Positions 16,930 to 26,321 of a stretch of DNA of 64,000 nucleotides are shown here, in pieces. The notes beneath the pieces are model-generated. The model was given only the letters and a program-made list of their open reading frames with translations, had not been told where the DNA came from and ran no database searches. The first letter of the stretch is position 1. Every line of letters begins with the position of its first letter. The stretch is taken from positions 496,001 through 560,000 of the forward strand of contig NZ_FNBT01000001.1 in assembly GCF_900102425.1 (NCBI RefSeq), written 5' to 3'. The position numbers were made by a program, and so were the translations under genes. The stretch comes from Blastococcus aurantiacus. Its GTDB lineage: Bacteria > Actinomycetota > Actinomycetes > Mycobacteriales > Geodermatophilaceae.

Positions 16930-17206
16930 AGCCATTCCCCCGACGCCGAGCCCGTCATCGCCCTTCCACGCTCGACACGTCGTGGATGTCGCCGCGGCCC
17001 ACCCCAAGCTGTAGACGACGGGAGCCCTGGCCCCCCATCAACTTCTGCGGATCTCCAGCGCAGGCTCGGGGCTGCGGCGGTCGCTTGGTTGCTTGCTGCG
17101 TCGCTTTGGTACGTGTTGTCGACGCTGGCCATTACGTCGTCAAGCATGTGATGGGCCGTGGCCACCTAGACCTGCTCTCGCTGGAGCCTTGGGCGCTCGG
17201 CGGCCG

Positions 17207-17932
17207 TCACGCGGACGTCCCGTTGCGTGCAGCCAGCCAGATGGCGTGGTCGACCTCCCACGGCGTCACCGGCGTCGATCCCTCACGGGTCATGAAAGCC
17301 GCGACGTCGATGAGCAGCTGTTGGGCGACGTGCGGATCGCGAACGCCATGGGGTTCCAGCCACCGCAGAACCATCCGGTCAGGCTTCACCCGGGCGTCGT
17401 CGCCGCACAGCATCCAGAAGTAGCCCCGACGGATGCCGTACTTTCCTTCGCCCCGGATGCGGTACAGCCCCTTGTCCAGCGACGCCAGCAGAGGCGGCGA
17501 GGACATCGCGACGTTGGCGGCAGCGATGTCGTCGACTCCGTGATCCCGGAGCACGCGGACGTACCCGAGCACAGCCTGAGCCTTGGTGATCCCATTGCGC
17601 GTCGAGGTCCGCTGGCGGTTCTGCGCCACCGCCAGCAGGGCTTCCTCGTCCGGAAACCGGTCCGCGAAGCGATCCAACGGATACACATCTTCGACGGGAG
17701 GGCCGGGCGTCAGGAGTGGGCCACTGGCCCCCTCGGACAGCACCCGGTGCACGAGCGGCCCCACCACGGCGTTATACCGAGCACCGATGCTCCACACCGC
17801 ATCGAGCACGCATGCGGAGAGGCTCGACCACCGCTGTCCCCGAGGTCGCGGGTTGAGCTCGGCCACCGCCGCGGCGATGCCCGTCACCTTGTCACCTGGG
17901 ACTGAGACCCCGAAGAGGGTGGTCGACGTCAT
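17207..17932 (-). CDS. Hypothetical helical protein, possibly HhH DNA-glycosylase-like
   Basis: 241 residues; the ATG at 17932 has GGGGAG at good spacing. The pattern LSACVLDAVWSIGARYNAVV near the N-terminus and KYGIRRGYFWMLCGDDARVKPDRMVLRWL near residue 190 resemble the helical core of endonuclease III-like proteins, in which a conserved Asp follows the helix-hairpin-helix. I see no FeS cysteine cluster and no clear catalytic Lys. This is a resemblance in pattern only. It may be an island-borne DNA-processing factor; it lies on the same strand as the EcsC-like gene (166 bases apart) and points away from DISARM. Confidence 0.55.
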   Translation of the reverse strand: MTSTTLFGVSVPGDKVTGIAAAVAELNPRPRGQRWSSLSACVLDAVWSIGARYNAVVGPLVHRVLSEGASGPLLTPGPPVEDVYPLDRFADRFPDEEALLAVAQNRQRTSTRNGITKAQAVLGYVRVLRDHGVDDIAAANVAMSSPPLLASLDKGLYRIRGEGKYGIRRGYFWMLCGDDARVKPDRMVLRWLEPHGVRDPHVAQQLLIDVAAFMTREGSTPVTPWEVDHAIWLAARNGTSA

Positions 17933-18097
17933 CGCTGCGCATCTCCCCGTCCTACTCGGCCGCGACTGCCGGGGCCGATCGGAACCCTGCCATCTCGTAA
18001 CGACAGATTCGAGCAAGTGCAGAGCGGCGTCACCGCTTCGGGTGCCGAACTGATCAGTGGCCTCGAGCTGCACGCGGGCCACAACCGCTCGGGGGTC

Positions 18098-18862
18098 TTA
18101 CGAGACAGCCAGGCCACCGTCCGGATCCATGACGGCATCCGCAACGATGACGGCGCTCGCATCCGCCGCCGACTCGCCGGCGGCAGGCGGAGCGGCCACC
18201 GCGCCTTCCGCATCGCGCGAGAACGTCCTGTCAGCGAAGGCGCCGACGGTTCGGGTGACCACTGCGTCGACACCGCCGCCGATGACGCCACCGACCAGGG
18301 GCACGCCCTTCGCGAGAGTGACGACCGCCCTCTTGGTGCCGTACTTGGCCACGAGCATGAAGCCGACCCGCCTGTTGATGTCCCTGAGGACGGCGAGGGG
18401 GATCTTCTTGATCAGACTGTGGCTCAGCCTGGTTCCGACGGTGACGCCGAATCGCTTCAGCACTTCCGATCCTGCGTTGCCGACGAGGCACAGGAGGATG
18501 GTCGAACGGACTTCTTCGCCCTCGAGGTCGTGCCCGTGGACGGCCGCGATGGCGCCGGCCAGGTGCGTCTGGACGAGGTAGGAGGCGCCGATGTTGGCAG
18601 GCAGCGCGACGGGCAGGGTCACGAAACCACCGATATTCGTCACGAAGCCCTGAGCTCCTGCAACCGCCACGTGATTGCGGATGAGCGCCTTCACTGCCTG
18701 CTGCGGAGTGCGCCCCTGGAGCGCTTCCGCCGCCGACTCCGCTGCGCTCTTGAAGGGGCCGAATCCGTTGATCCCGAGCGTCAGCAGCTGCTCGACGAGC
18801 TTCTCCCCCGCCTTGACGAGTCCAGGATTCTCGTCGTTCGACGCTTCCGGGCGTGCAGGCAT
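18098..18862 (-). CDS. EcsC-family protein
   Basis: 254 residues, ATG after GAGGAG. The sequence has the glycine- and alanine-rich amphipathic segments of EcsC-like proteins (NHVAVAGAQGFVTNIGGFVTLPVALPANIGASYLVQTHLAGAIAAVHGHDLEGEEVR is the core, residues about 64-121; GVPLVGGVIGGGVDAVVTRTVGAFA near 190). Membrane association is likely. EcsC-like proteins occur in several phage-defence neighbourhoods, but the role is undefined. It is divergent from drmD with 221 bases between the starts, so both promoters lie in that gap. Confidence 0.8.
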   Translation of the reverse strand: MPARPEASNDENPGLVKAGEKLVEQLLTLGINGFGPFKSAAESAAEALQGRTPQQAVKALIRNHVAVAGAQGFVTNIGGFVTLPVALPANIGASYLVQTHLAGAIAAVHGHDLEGEEVRSTILLCLVGNAGSEVLKRFGVTVGTRLSHSLIKKIPLAVLRDINRRVGFMLVAKYGTKRAVVTLAKGVPLVGGVIGGGVDAVVTRTVGAFADRTFSRDAEGAVAAPPAAGESAADASAVIVADAVMDPDGGLAVS

Positions 18863-19070
18863 ATCGGAACTCCTCGGGGCAGGTCGTCTTCAGCGGCGGA
18901 GCCTAGAGGGAGTCGTCGACATCGCAAGGGCAGGCCCCGCCGACCGACCCTCGGGAGGGGCATCCCTCCTGGCCGAGCGACACGACGAGGCAACACCCGT
19001 CCCATGCGCAACCCGCACCCCTGCGACACACGTACCACCCAGGAGGGGCGACGCTTTCCCGTCTCGGAAC

Positions 19071-19076
19071 TAGTGT
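19071..19076 (+). promoter_or_regulatory. Candidate -10 box for a leaderless DISARM transcript
   Basis: TAGTGT fits the TANNNT -10 element and ends 7 bases before the GTG start of drmD at 19084. Transcription would begin at or next to the start codon, giving a leaderless mRNA. No Shine-Dalgarno sequence is present before this GTG, in agreement. No convincing -35 element was seen. Confidence 0.45.
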
Positions 19077-19083
19077 CCGGCTC

Positions 19084-22000
19084 GTGTCAGTGGCGCAGCA
19101 GAGCGAGCTCAGCCCCATCCACGAAAGCGTGGCGTCCAGCCCGGACACCCGATCCGTCCCCGAACCCGGCCAGATCGCCATGGTCCGGGGGGCAACGTGG
19201 GCTGTCACCGACGTCCGGGTACAGGGCCTCCCCCGGAGCGGTGCTGACGACGCCACCACCGGACTGCAGCACGCCGTCACCCTCCAGTCGCTCGAGGAGG
19301 ACCGACTGGGCCAGGAGCTGCAGGTCGTCTGGGAGCTGGAGCAGGGGCGCTCATTGCGACCGGAGCTCGGCCTGCCGACCTCGATCGACCCCGACCGCTT
19401 CGACGACCCGGGCCGGCTCGCCGCCTTCATCGACGCGCTCCGCTGGGGCGCAATCACCTCGGCCGACTCCCAGGTCGTCCAGGCGCCCTTCCGCAGTGGC
19501 GCCAACGTCGAGGCCTACCAGCTCGAGCCGCTGCGTCGGGCGCTCCGCGAGACCCGCGCCAACCTCCTGCTCGCCGACGACGTCGGTCTCGGCAAAACCA
19601 TCGAGGCCGGGCTCGTCGCCCAGGAGCTCTTCCTCCGCCACCGCGCCCGCACCGCGATCATCGTCTGCCCCGCCGGCCTGGCCCTGAAGTGGCAGGACGA
19701 GATGCTCGAGAAGTTCGGGCTCGACTTCACGATCATCAATTCGGAGACGATGCGCGAGGTCCGGCGCAGCCACGGGCTGCACGCCAACCCGTTCACGCTC
19801 TTCCCGCGCATCATCGTCTCGATGTCCTGGCTGCCCGGGCAGCGCGCGCAGCGCCTCCTCCGCGACGTTTACGCGCAGACGGCGAAGCGCGAGGGCGCCC
19901 GCCGGTTCGCCTACGACATCCTCATCGTCGACGAGGCGCACCACGTCGCCCCGTCGAGCCCGCAGCGCGTCGACAAGCTCAACATCACCCGCCGCGGCTA
20001 CGCCGTCGACTCGCAGCGCACGCATGCCGTCCGGGAGCTGGCCGAGAAGTGCGAGCACCGCCTGTTCCTCAGCGCCACCCCGCACAACGGCTACGTCGAG
20101 TCGTTCACCGCCCTGCTTGAGATGGTCGATCCGCAGCGCTTCGTCCGCGGCTCGCACATCGACCGATCCGCGCTCCGCGAGGTAGCGGTCCGCCGGCTGA
20201 AGCGCGACCTGAAGGAGGCCAAGGGCTTCCAGGAGCGCCAGGTCACCGCCCTGCCGTTCGAGCCCACGCCCGCCGAGGAAGAGGCCTACGAGCGCCTTCT
20301 CGCCTTCACCAACCGACGCGACAAGGCGGTGGCCACGGGCGATGGCGCGGCCAAGCAGGCCCGCGACATGGCGACGCTCCTCCTGAAGAAGCGCTTCTTC
20401 TCCTCCCCCGTCGCCTTCGCCCGCACGGTCGACGTCTACCTGGAGACGCGGCTGCGCGGTGTGGACGCGGAGCTGACCGGCGACTACGACGACGTGCTCG
20501 GCGTCGACGCCGACGACCTCGAAGAGGGGAAGTCCGACCAGACGGAGATGCTGACCCTCGCCGGCACCCGGCGGAAGCTCCCGCCCCTGACCGACGAGGA
20601 CGTCGTGGACCTGCGGTGGCTCAGCCGGTGGGGCCACGAGTTCGATGGCACCGTCGACTCCCGCCTGGCGGCCCTGGTCCGCCACCTCGACGGCGTGCTG
20701 CTCGCCGGCGACCGCTGGCTCGACGAGCGGATCGTCGTCTTCACCGAGTACGTCGACACGCTCTACTGGGTCCGGGACAACCTGCTCCAGCACGGCTACG
20801 CCGCCGACCGGATCGCGGTCATCGACGGCGGCACCGACCCCGAGCAGCGCGAGATCACGCGCGCGCAGTTCAACGAGCCGCCGAGCAAGACGATGGTCCG
20901 CATCCTGCTCGCCACCGATGCCGCCGGCGAGGGCATCGACCTGCAGGCCAACTGCCACCGGTTGTTCAACTATGACATCCCGTTCAACCCGAACCGGCTG
21001 GAGCAGCGGATCGGCCGGGTCGACCGGTACGGCCAGGACCACCAGCCGGACATCCGGCACTTCACGCCGACGGCGGGCCGTTCCGGCCTGGCGTCGGACG
21101 TCGACCTCCTCGCCCGGGTCGCCACGAAGATCGCCCGGGTCGAGCTGGACCTCGGGTCGGCGAACGAGATCATCGCGCCCGACATCCAGCGTCAGCTCAC
21201 CGGCGCCGCTCTCACACCGAGGTCAGCCGCGCAGGCCCCCGAGGGCGACCGCGCGATCAACGAGATGCTGCTCGGACAGCGGCAGGTGAACGCCGAGCTG
21301 ACCGCCCTCGAGACCCAGCTGGCGGCGGACCGGGAGAGCCTGCACCTGCGGCCGATGAACCTCCGGCGCGTGGTCGAGACCGCCCTGGACCTCGACATGC
21401 AGCCTCGACTCATCCCCAGTCAGCTGGAGGACGGCGGCGAGGTCTTCGAGCTGCCGTCCCTCGCCCGCTCCTGGGAGCCGGTCACCCGGGGCCTGGCCAG
21501 CCGACTGGAACCGGACCGTCTGCGCCCGATCACGTTCGACCAGGACGTCGCCCGCGCCACCACGGACTTCGTCCACGCCCACCTGGGCCACCCGCTGCTC
21601 CAGCGGTCCACCCGACTGCTGCGGTCGGCCCTCTGGGGCGGCGAGACCGACCTGAACCGGGTCAGCGCCGTCGTGGTCCCCGCGCTCGACGAGTCCTTCG
21701 CCGCCGCGGTCGTCCGGCTCGTCCTGGTCGGTCGCGGCGGCATCCGGTTGCACGAGGAAGTCTTCCTGGCCGGCACGCGGCTCGCCCGGCGGCAGCAGGT
21801 CGGTGTCGAGCGAGCCGAGGAGCTGCTGGCCCGAGCGCTGGACGGCGTCGAGCTGACCGCCGCGCCAGACGAGGTCGCACGCGACCTCGCTGCGGCCTGG
21901 GACGACGACGCCGCAGGACTCCGGTCCCGCGTCGAGGACGCCATCCGAGCCCGGGTCGAGCGACGGACGCGGGAGGTCGAGGACCGACTGGCGAAGCGGC

Positions 22001-22308
22001 GCGAGGAGGACCTCGCCCGGGTGGACGCCATCTTCACCCGCTTCGCCGGCACGCTCCGCGAGTCGATCGCTGCGGCGGAGAAGCTCGAACAGGAAGCAGA
22101 GGCGATGTTGTTCGACGTCGAGCAGCACCAGTCGGAGCGGGACCTGCGGCAGATGCGCGCCAGGCTCGACGCGCTCGACGACGAGCGCCGCCGCGAACGA
22201 GAGGCGGTGGAGACCCGGTACCAGGACGTGAAGCCGTGGCCGTTCCCCGCCGCGGTGCTCTTCGCGATCAGCCCGGCCGACGCCGAGAAGGGGGTGGCGG
22301 TCCGATGA
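19084..22308 (+). CDS. drmD: DISARM helicase DrmD (SNF2-like)
   Basis: 1,074 residues. SNF2/SF2 helicase motifs are present: Walker A DVGLGKTIEAG (about 167), ILIVDEAHH (motif II, about 283), LSATPHNGY (motif III), ATDAAGEGIDLQ, and LEQRIGRVDRYGQ (motif VI, about 638). The C-terminal 300 residues are charged and helical (EDAIRARVERRTREVEDRL, coiled coil). Length and its place ahead of an Eco57I-like methylase and DrmA-B-C identify it as DrmD of class 1 DISARM, an anti-phage system that methylates host DNA and attacks unmarked incoming DNA. The GTG start appears leaderless. It overlaps drmMI by 4 bases (ATGA). Confidence 0.92.
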   Translation: MSVAQQSELSPIHESVASSPDTRSVPEPGQIAMVRGATWAVTDVRVQGLPRSGADDATTGLQHAVTLQSLEEDRLGQELQVVWELEQGRSLRPELGLPTSIDPDRFDDPGRLAAFIDALRWGAITSADSQVVQAPFRSGANVEAYQLEPLRRALRETRANLLLADDVGLGKTIEAGLVAQELFLRHRARTAIIVCPAGLALKWQDEMLEKFGLDFTIINSETMREVRRSHGLHANPFTLFPRIIVSMSWLPGQRAQRLLRDVYAQTAKREGARRFAYDILIVDEAHHVAPSSPQRVDKLNITRRGYAVDSQRTHAVRELAEKCEHRLFLSATPHNGYVESFTALLEMVDPQRFVRGSHIDRSALREVAVRRLKRDLKEAKGFQERQVTALPFEPTPAEEEAYERLLAFTNRRDKAVATGDGAAKQARDMATLLLKKRFFSSPVAFARTVDVYLETRLRGVDAELTGDYDDVLGVDADDLEEGKSDQTEMLTLAGTRRKLPPLTDEDVVDLRWLSRWGHEFDGTVDSRLAALVRHLDGVLLAGDRWLDERIVVFTEYVDTLYWVRDNLLQHGYAADRIAVIDGGTDPEQREITRAQFNEPPSKTMVRILLATDAAGEGIDLQANCHRLFNYDIPFNPNRLEQRIGRVDRYGQDHQPDIRHFTPTAGRSGLASDVDLLARVATKIARVELDLGSANEIIAPDIQRQLTGAALTPRSAAQAPEGDRAINEMLLGQRQVNAELTALETQLAADRESLHLRPMNLRRVVETALDLDMQPRLIPSQLEDGGEVFELPSLARSWEPVTRGLASRLEPDRLRPITFDQDVARATTDFVHAHLGHPLLQRSTRLLRSALWGGETDLNRVSAVVVPALDESFAAAVVRLVLVGRGGIRLHEEVFLAGTRLARRQQVGVERAEELLARALDGVELTAAPDEVARDLAAAWDDDAAGLRSRVEDAIRARVERRTREVEDRLAKRREEDLARVDAIFTRFAGTLRESIAAAEKLEQEAEAMLFDVEQHQSERDLRQMRARLDALDDERRREREAVETRYQDVKPWPFPAAVLFAISPADAEKGVAVR

Positions 22309-25300
22309 GGCGTCGTCCGCCGAGCACGACGCAGCTGCACCAGGACTGGTTGGCGCAGGTCGAGACCGACGGCCCATTCCTGTCGCTGCCGGTTCTGAAG
22401 GACATGTGGCCGAACGGGATGGAGCCGCTCAGCGACGTCGACGACCGGCTGGTCACGTTCAAGGAGAGCCACGCCGCCTGGGAGCAGGCCTTCGACCGCT
22501 CCCGGAATGGATCGGCCGAGCAGTACGCCGACGTGGCGCACTCCTGGGTGGACGTGGTGCTCGACGTCCTCGCCGAGTGGGAGGGGTATCGGGTCGCACG
22601 GGGCGAGCTGCCGGCGGACCTGGTGGTCCGGTCGCCGGGCGAGACGATCGCGGTGCATCCGGACGGCGCCCTGCGGGGGCGGGACGGCGAGCTCGGGTGC
22701 CTCCTGCGGGTCGTGCCGCCGACGGACAGCCTGCACGCTGCGGGACTGGACGGTTGGTCGGCGAGCGAGACCGACCGGATGGCCGCGCTGCTGCGCAAGG
22801 CCGACGTCGCGGTCGGGGTGGTGACCGACGGCCGCTGGTGGGCGCTGGTCTGGGCCGGCGAGGGCACCACTACCGGGTCAGGGGTGGTCGACGCGCTGAG
22901 CTGGCGCGAGGAGCCCCGGCTGCGCGACGCGTTCCTGACGCTGGTCAGCGGGTCGACGCTGCGACACGCGAACCCCGAGCGCCGCCTCCCGCGTCTGTTC
23001 GAGCGCAGCGTGCTCGAGGCCGAGGAGATCACCGAGGCGCTCGGCGTTCAGGTGCGCAAGTCCGTCGAGCTGCTGGTCCAGGCGTTCTCCGAGGCGCGGC
23101 TGTCCGCGCAGGGCAAGGGGCTCGACGACCCGCTGTGCGAGGACCCGGACGAGATCTACCAGGCCGCGGTCACGGTGATGATGCGGGTGGTGTTCCTGCT
23201 CTTCGCCGAGGAGCGCGGGATGCTGCCGACGCCGGAGCTCTACCGGGCCGCCTACGGGATAAGCGACCTGCTCGACGACCTGCAGGGCAGGGCGCAGCGG
23301 GAGGGCGAGGAGAACCTCGACCACGCCACCGACGTGTGGCACCGACTGCTCGCGGTCAGCACCGCGCTCTACGGCGGGGCGAACTTCGACGAGGTCCGGA
23401 TGCCGGCCTACGGCGGATCGCTGTTCGCCCCACAGCGATTCCCGTGGCTGACCGCTGAGCGTTCCGACGGCGGACTGCGCCTGCGGGTGTCCGACCGGGT
23501 GATGCTGCACGTGCTCGAGTCGGTCCAGGTGGCCAAGGTCGGAGGTCAGGCGCGGCGGATCTCCTTCCGGGACGTCGACGTCGAACAGATCGGCTACATC
23601 TACGAGGGCCTGCTCGGCTACACCTGCCGCGAGGTCGACGCCGAGGTCGTGCTCGGGCTCGTCGGCAAGGACGGCGAGGAACCCGAGATCGACCTCGACA
23701 CCCTGAACGAGATCTACGAGGAGTCGCGGGGCGCCAAGGACTTCGCCGCGAGGCTGACCGACTGGGTCAAGCAGACCCAACCGGCCGCGAAGCTCGTCTC
23801 CGTAGCGAAGCTGGCCAAGCTGCACGACGCAGACGTCGACGAGGCGGAGATGAACCGCCTCCTCAAGCCGATCGCCGGCGACGACCCCGACCTGCTGCCC
23901 GCGCTGGTGTCGTGGGGCAACCTCATCCGCCGCGACCTGCGCGACCTGCCCTACGTCGTCCCGCGCGGCGGGCTCGTCGTCTCGGAGACCCCGTCACGCA
24001 AGAACGCCGGCGCTCACTACACGCCCCGTTCCCTGGCCGAAGAAGTGGTGCTCCACGCTTTGCAGCCACTGGTCTACGAGCCCGGCCCGCTGCAGACCAA
24101 CGACGAGAACGCCTGGCGGCTCAAGTCCAGCTCGGCGATCCTCGACCTCAAGGTCGCCGACATCGCGGCCGGCTCCGGGGCCTTCCTCGTCGCCGCCGCC
24201 CGCTACCTCGCCGACCGACTCGTCGAGGCCTGGACCGCCGAAGCCATCGTCGACGGCGATCATGTCGACACCGGCCTGCGCACCCGCGCCATCCGCGAGG
24301 TCATCGCCCACTGCCTCTACGGCGCCGACATCAACGGCATGGCCGTCGAGATGTGCAAGCTCTCCCTCTGGCTCGTCTCGCTCGATCCCACGAGGCCGTT
24401 CTCGTTCGTGGACGACAAGGTCTTCCATGGCAACTCGCTGCTCGGCCTCACCACCCTCGACCAGCTTCGCCATATGCACATCGCCCCGGAGACCAAGAAG
24501 TCCAAGGGTCAGCTCAACGCCTTCGTCGACGCCGAAGCCGTGCTCGACGAGGTCATCCGCATCCGGCACCAGCTCGCGACGACCGTCGACGAGGACGATC
24601 CCCAACGGACACGCAACGGCAAACGTCGCCTGCTCGAGCAGTCCGAGCAGGTCACCGAGAAGCTGCGTCTGATCGCCGACGGCATTGTCGCCACCGCACT
24701 CCGCCTCGGAGGCAAGCCCGGTACCGCCCTCGACGACAGCCACACGGCCCTCGAAGGAGCCCTCATCCGGGCCTTCCCCGCCGACGGCTCCGCCGGCGAT
24801 CAGTCCCACCTGCACCGCATCCTCGACCATGGCCTCACACCCAGCGTTCCCAACGACTACGCGCGCTGGCACCCCCTCCACTGGATCATCGAAGCCCCCG
24901 ACGTCATCCTCGAACACGGCGGCTTCGACGCCATCATCGGGAACCCGCCCTTCCTTGGCGCCTCTTCCCAGACAAGCGCCTTCGGCGAGAATGTTCGAGA
25001 ATGGATGGTGCACCAGATCGCCCGCGGAAACCGCGGAATGGCAGATCTTGTCGCATACTTTTTCCTGAGGGCTCAGCAGCTCGCGCGAGTTAAGGTTGGG
25101 CAGATCGGACTTATAGCCACGAACTCCATCGCCCAGAATCAGACCAAGCGCGTGGGACTCGACCAGATGGTGGCAGCCGGTGCAACGATTCGCTGGGCAG
25201 TAAAGAGCGAGGCGTGGCCGAGCCGATCGGCCAACCTCGCGTACTCCATCGTCTGTTTGAGTATGAGTTTGTCGGTCGAGGGAGTCCTTAGATACGCGGA

Positions 25301-26321
25301 CCGGATTCCAGTCCCTTATGTTTCAACAATGCTGGAAGGCGAGCTCAGCCAAGGCCGTGGTGTTCCGCTTCGACTTTCAGAGAATCGTGGACTGGCTTTC
25401 GAAGGCTCCAAGATCTACGGCGAGGGCTTCCTGCTTACCGAGGCGGAGGCCCTGGAAATGATCGAGGCTGATCCTCGCAACTCGGAAGTTATCCAGCGAT
25501 ACCTCGGCGGCAAGGATGTCAATTCGCGCCCCGACTGCTCGGCATCGCGTTGGGTAATCAATTTCTTCGATTGGGATCAGCAGAAGGCGTCGAAGTATGA
25601 GCTTCCCTTCGCTCGCGTGCTCGCCCAGGTCAAACCGGAGCGCGAGAAGGTGAATCGCGAGGCCGTGCGCGAACGCTGGTGGCGCTACGGAGAGGTTCGG
25701 CCGGGACTCTATGGTGCAATAGCGCCGCACCCCGAGATTCCAGTGATCACGCGGGTGAGCAGGACTGTCATGCCGGTTCGCGTGCCGACTACGCAGGTCA
25801 TTAGCGATTCACTCAACGCCTTCGCGTTACCAGGCTTCGGCGATCTCGCAGTTCTTTCCTCATCGATGCATCAGCTATGGGCAATCACTTATGGCTCCGG
25901 CATGAGAAATGACCCCAGATATACACCATCTGACGTATTTGAGACCTTCCCGCGCCCCCCAATCACGGACCGACTTGAAACTGCTGGCCTTAACCTCGAC
26001 GGACGACGCCGAGACATTATGGCGGCACGAAAGGTGGGACTGACGACACTTTACTGGCTCGTCAGTTCGGTCAATATCGTCGATGAAGAGATTCAGGAAC
26101 TGCGGGATCTCCACGTCGAGGTCGACGAGGCCACCATGGCGGGGTACGGCTGGCACGACATTGAGCTGGAGCACGGATTTCATTCATACAGAGGATTGGA
26201 TAAGTTCACAGTGAGCCCTGCCGCACGAGCGGAGATGCTCGCTCGCCTGCTCGAAGAGAACCACCGTCGCGCGGCAGCAGAGGGCAAGACCGTCATGACG
26301 CAATTAGGGCTTCTACGATGA
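22305..26321 (+). CDS. drmMI: DISARM adenine-N6 DNA methyltransferase DrmMI
   Basis: 1,338 residues. An N-terminal helical region (1-580) precedes the SAM-binding motif VADIAAGSGAFLVAAARYL (motif I, about 618) and catalytic motif IV GNPPF (about 880), as in Eco57I/type IIG-like adenine methylases. The C-terminal third should be the target-recognition domain. From about 25,000 to 26,300 the DNA is clearly AT-richer, with many A- or T-ending codons, unlike both flanks; this fits exchange of the recognition part by recombination. No nuclease motif was recognised at the N-terminus. The start ATG overlaps the drmD stop and its own stop overlaps drmA. It protects host DNA from DISARM. Confidence 0.92.
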   Translation: MRRRPPSTTQLHQDWLAQVETDGPFLSLPVLKDMWPNGMEPLSDVDDRLVTFKESHAAWEQAFDRSRNGSAEQYADVAHSWVDVVLDVLAEWEGYRVARGELPADLVVRSPGETIAVHPDGALRGRDGELGCLLRVVPPTDSLHAAGLDGWSASETDRMAALLRKADVAVGVVTDGRWWALVWAGEGTTTGSGVVDALSWREEPRLRDAFLTLVSGSTLRHANPERRLPRLFERSVLEAEEITEALGVQVRKSVELLVQAFSEARLSAQGKGLDDPLCEDPDEIYQAAVTVMMRVVFLLFAEERGMLPTPELYRAAYGISDLLDDLQGRAQREGEENLDHATDVWHRLLAVSTALYGGANFDEVRMPAYGGSLFAPQRFPWLTAERSDGGLRLRVSDRVMLHVLESVQVAKVGGQARRISFRDVDVEQIGYIYEGLLGYTCREVDAEVVLGLVGKDGEEPEIDLDTLNEIYEESRGAKDFAARLTDWVKQTQPAAKLVSVAKLAKLHDADVDEAEMNRLLKPIAGDDPDLLPALVSWGNLIRRDLRDLPYVVPRGGLVVSETPSRKNAGAHYTPRSLAEEVVLHALQPLVYEPGPLQTNDENAWRLKSSSAILDLKVADIAAGSGAFLVAAARYLADRLVEAWTAEAIVDGDHVDTGLRTRAIREVIAHCLYGADINGMAVEMCKLSLWLVSLDPTRPFSFVDDKVFHGNSLLGLTTLDQLRHMHIAPETKKSKGQLNAFVDAEAVLDEVIRIRHQLATTVDEDDPQRTRNGKRRLLEQSEQVTEKLRLIADGIVATALRLGGKPGTALDDSHTALEGALIRAFPADGSAGDQSHLHRILDHGLTPSVPNDYARWHPLHWIIEAPDVILEHGGFDAIIGNPPFLGASSQTSAFGENVREWMVHQIARGNRGMADLVAYFFLRAQQLARVKVGQIGLIATNSIAQNQTKRVGLDQMVAAGATIRWAVKSEAWPSRSANLAYSIVCLSMSLSVEGVLRYADRIPVPYVSTMLEGELSQGRGVPLRLSENRGLAFEGSKIYGEGFLLTEAEALEMIEADPRNSEVIQRYLGGKDVNSRPDCSASRWVINFFDWDQQKASKYELPFARVLAQVKPEREKVNREAVRERWWRYGEVRPGLYGAIAPHPEIPVITRVSRTVMPVRVPTTQVISDSLNAFALPGFGDLAVLSSSMHQLWAITYGSGMRNDPRYTPSDVFETFPRPPITDRLETAGLNLDGRRRDIMAARKVGLTTLYWLVSSVNIVDEEIQELRDLHVEVDEATMAGYGWHDIELEHGFHSYRGLDKFTVSPAARAEMLARLLEENHRRAAAEGKTVMTQLGLLR

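Noticed and set aside
16926-17165. A 79-residue minus-strand frame upstream of the zinc-ribbon protein
   Set aside because: It overlaps the start region of the 16369-16929 gene, has mixed composition and no ribosome site or motif.
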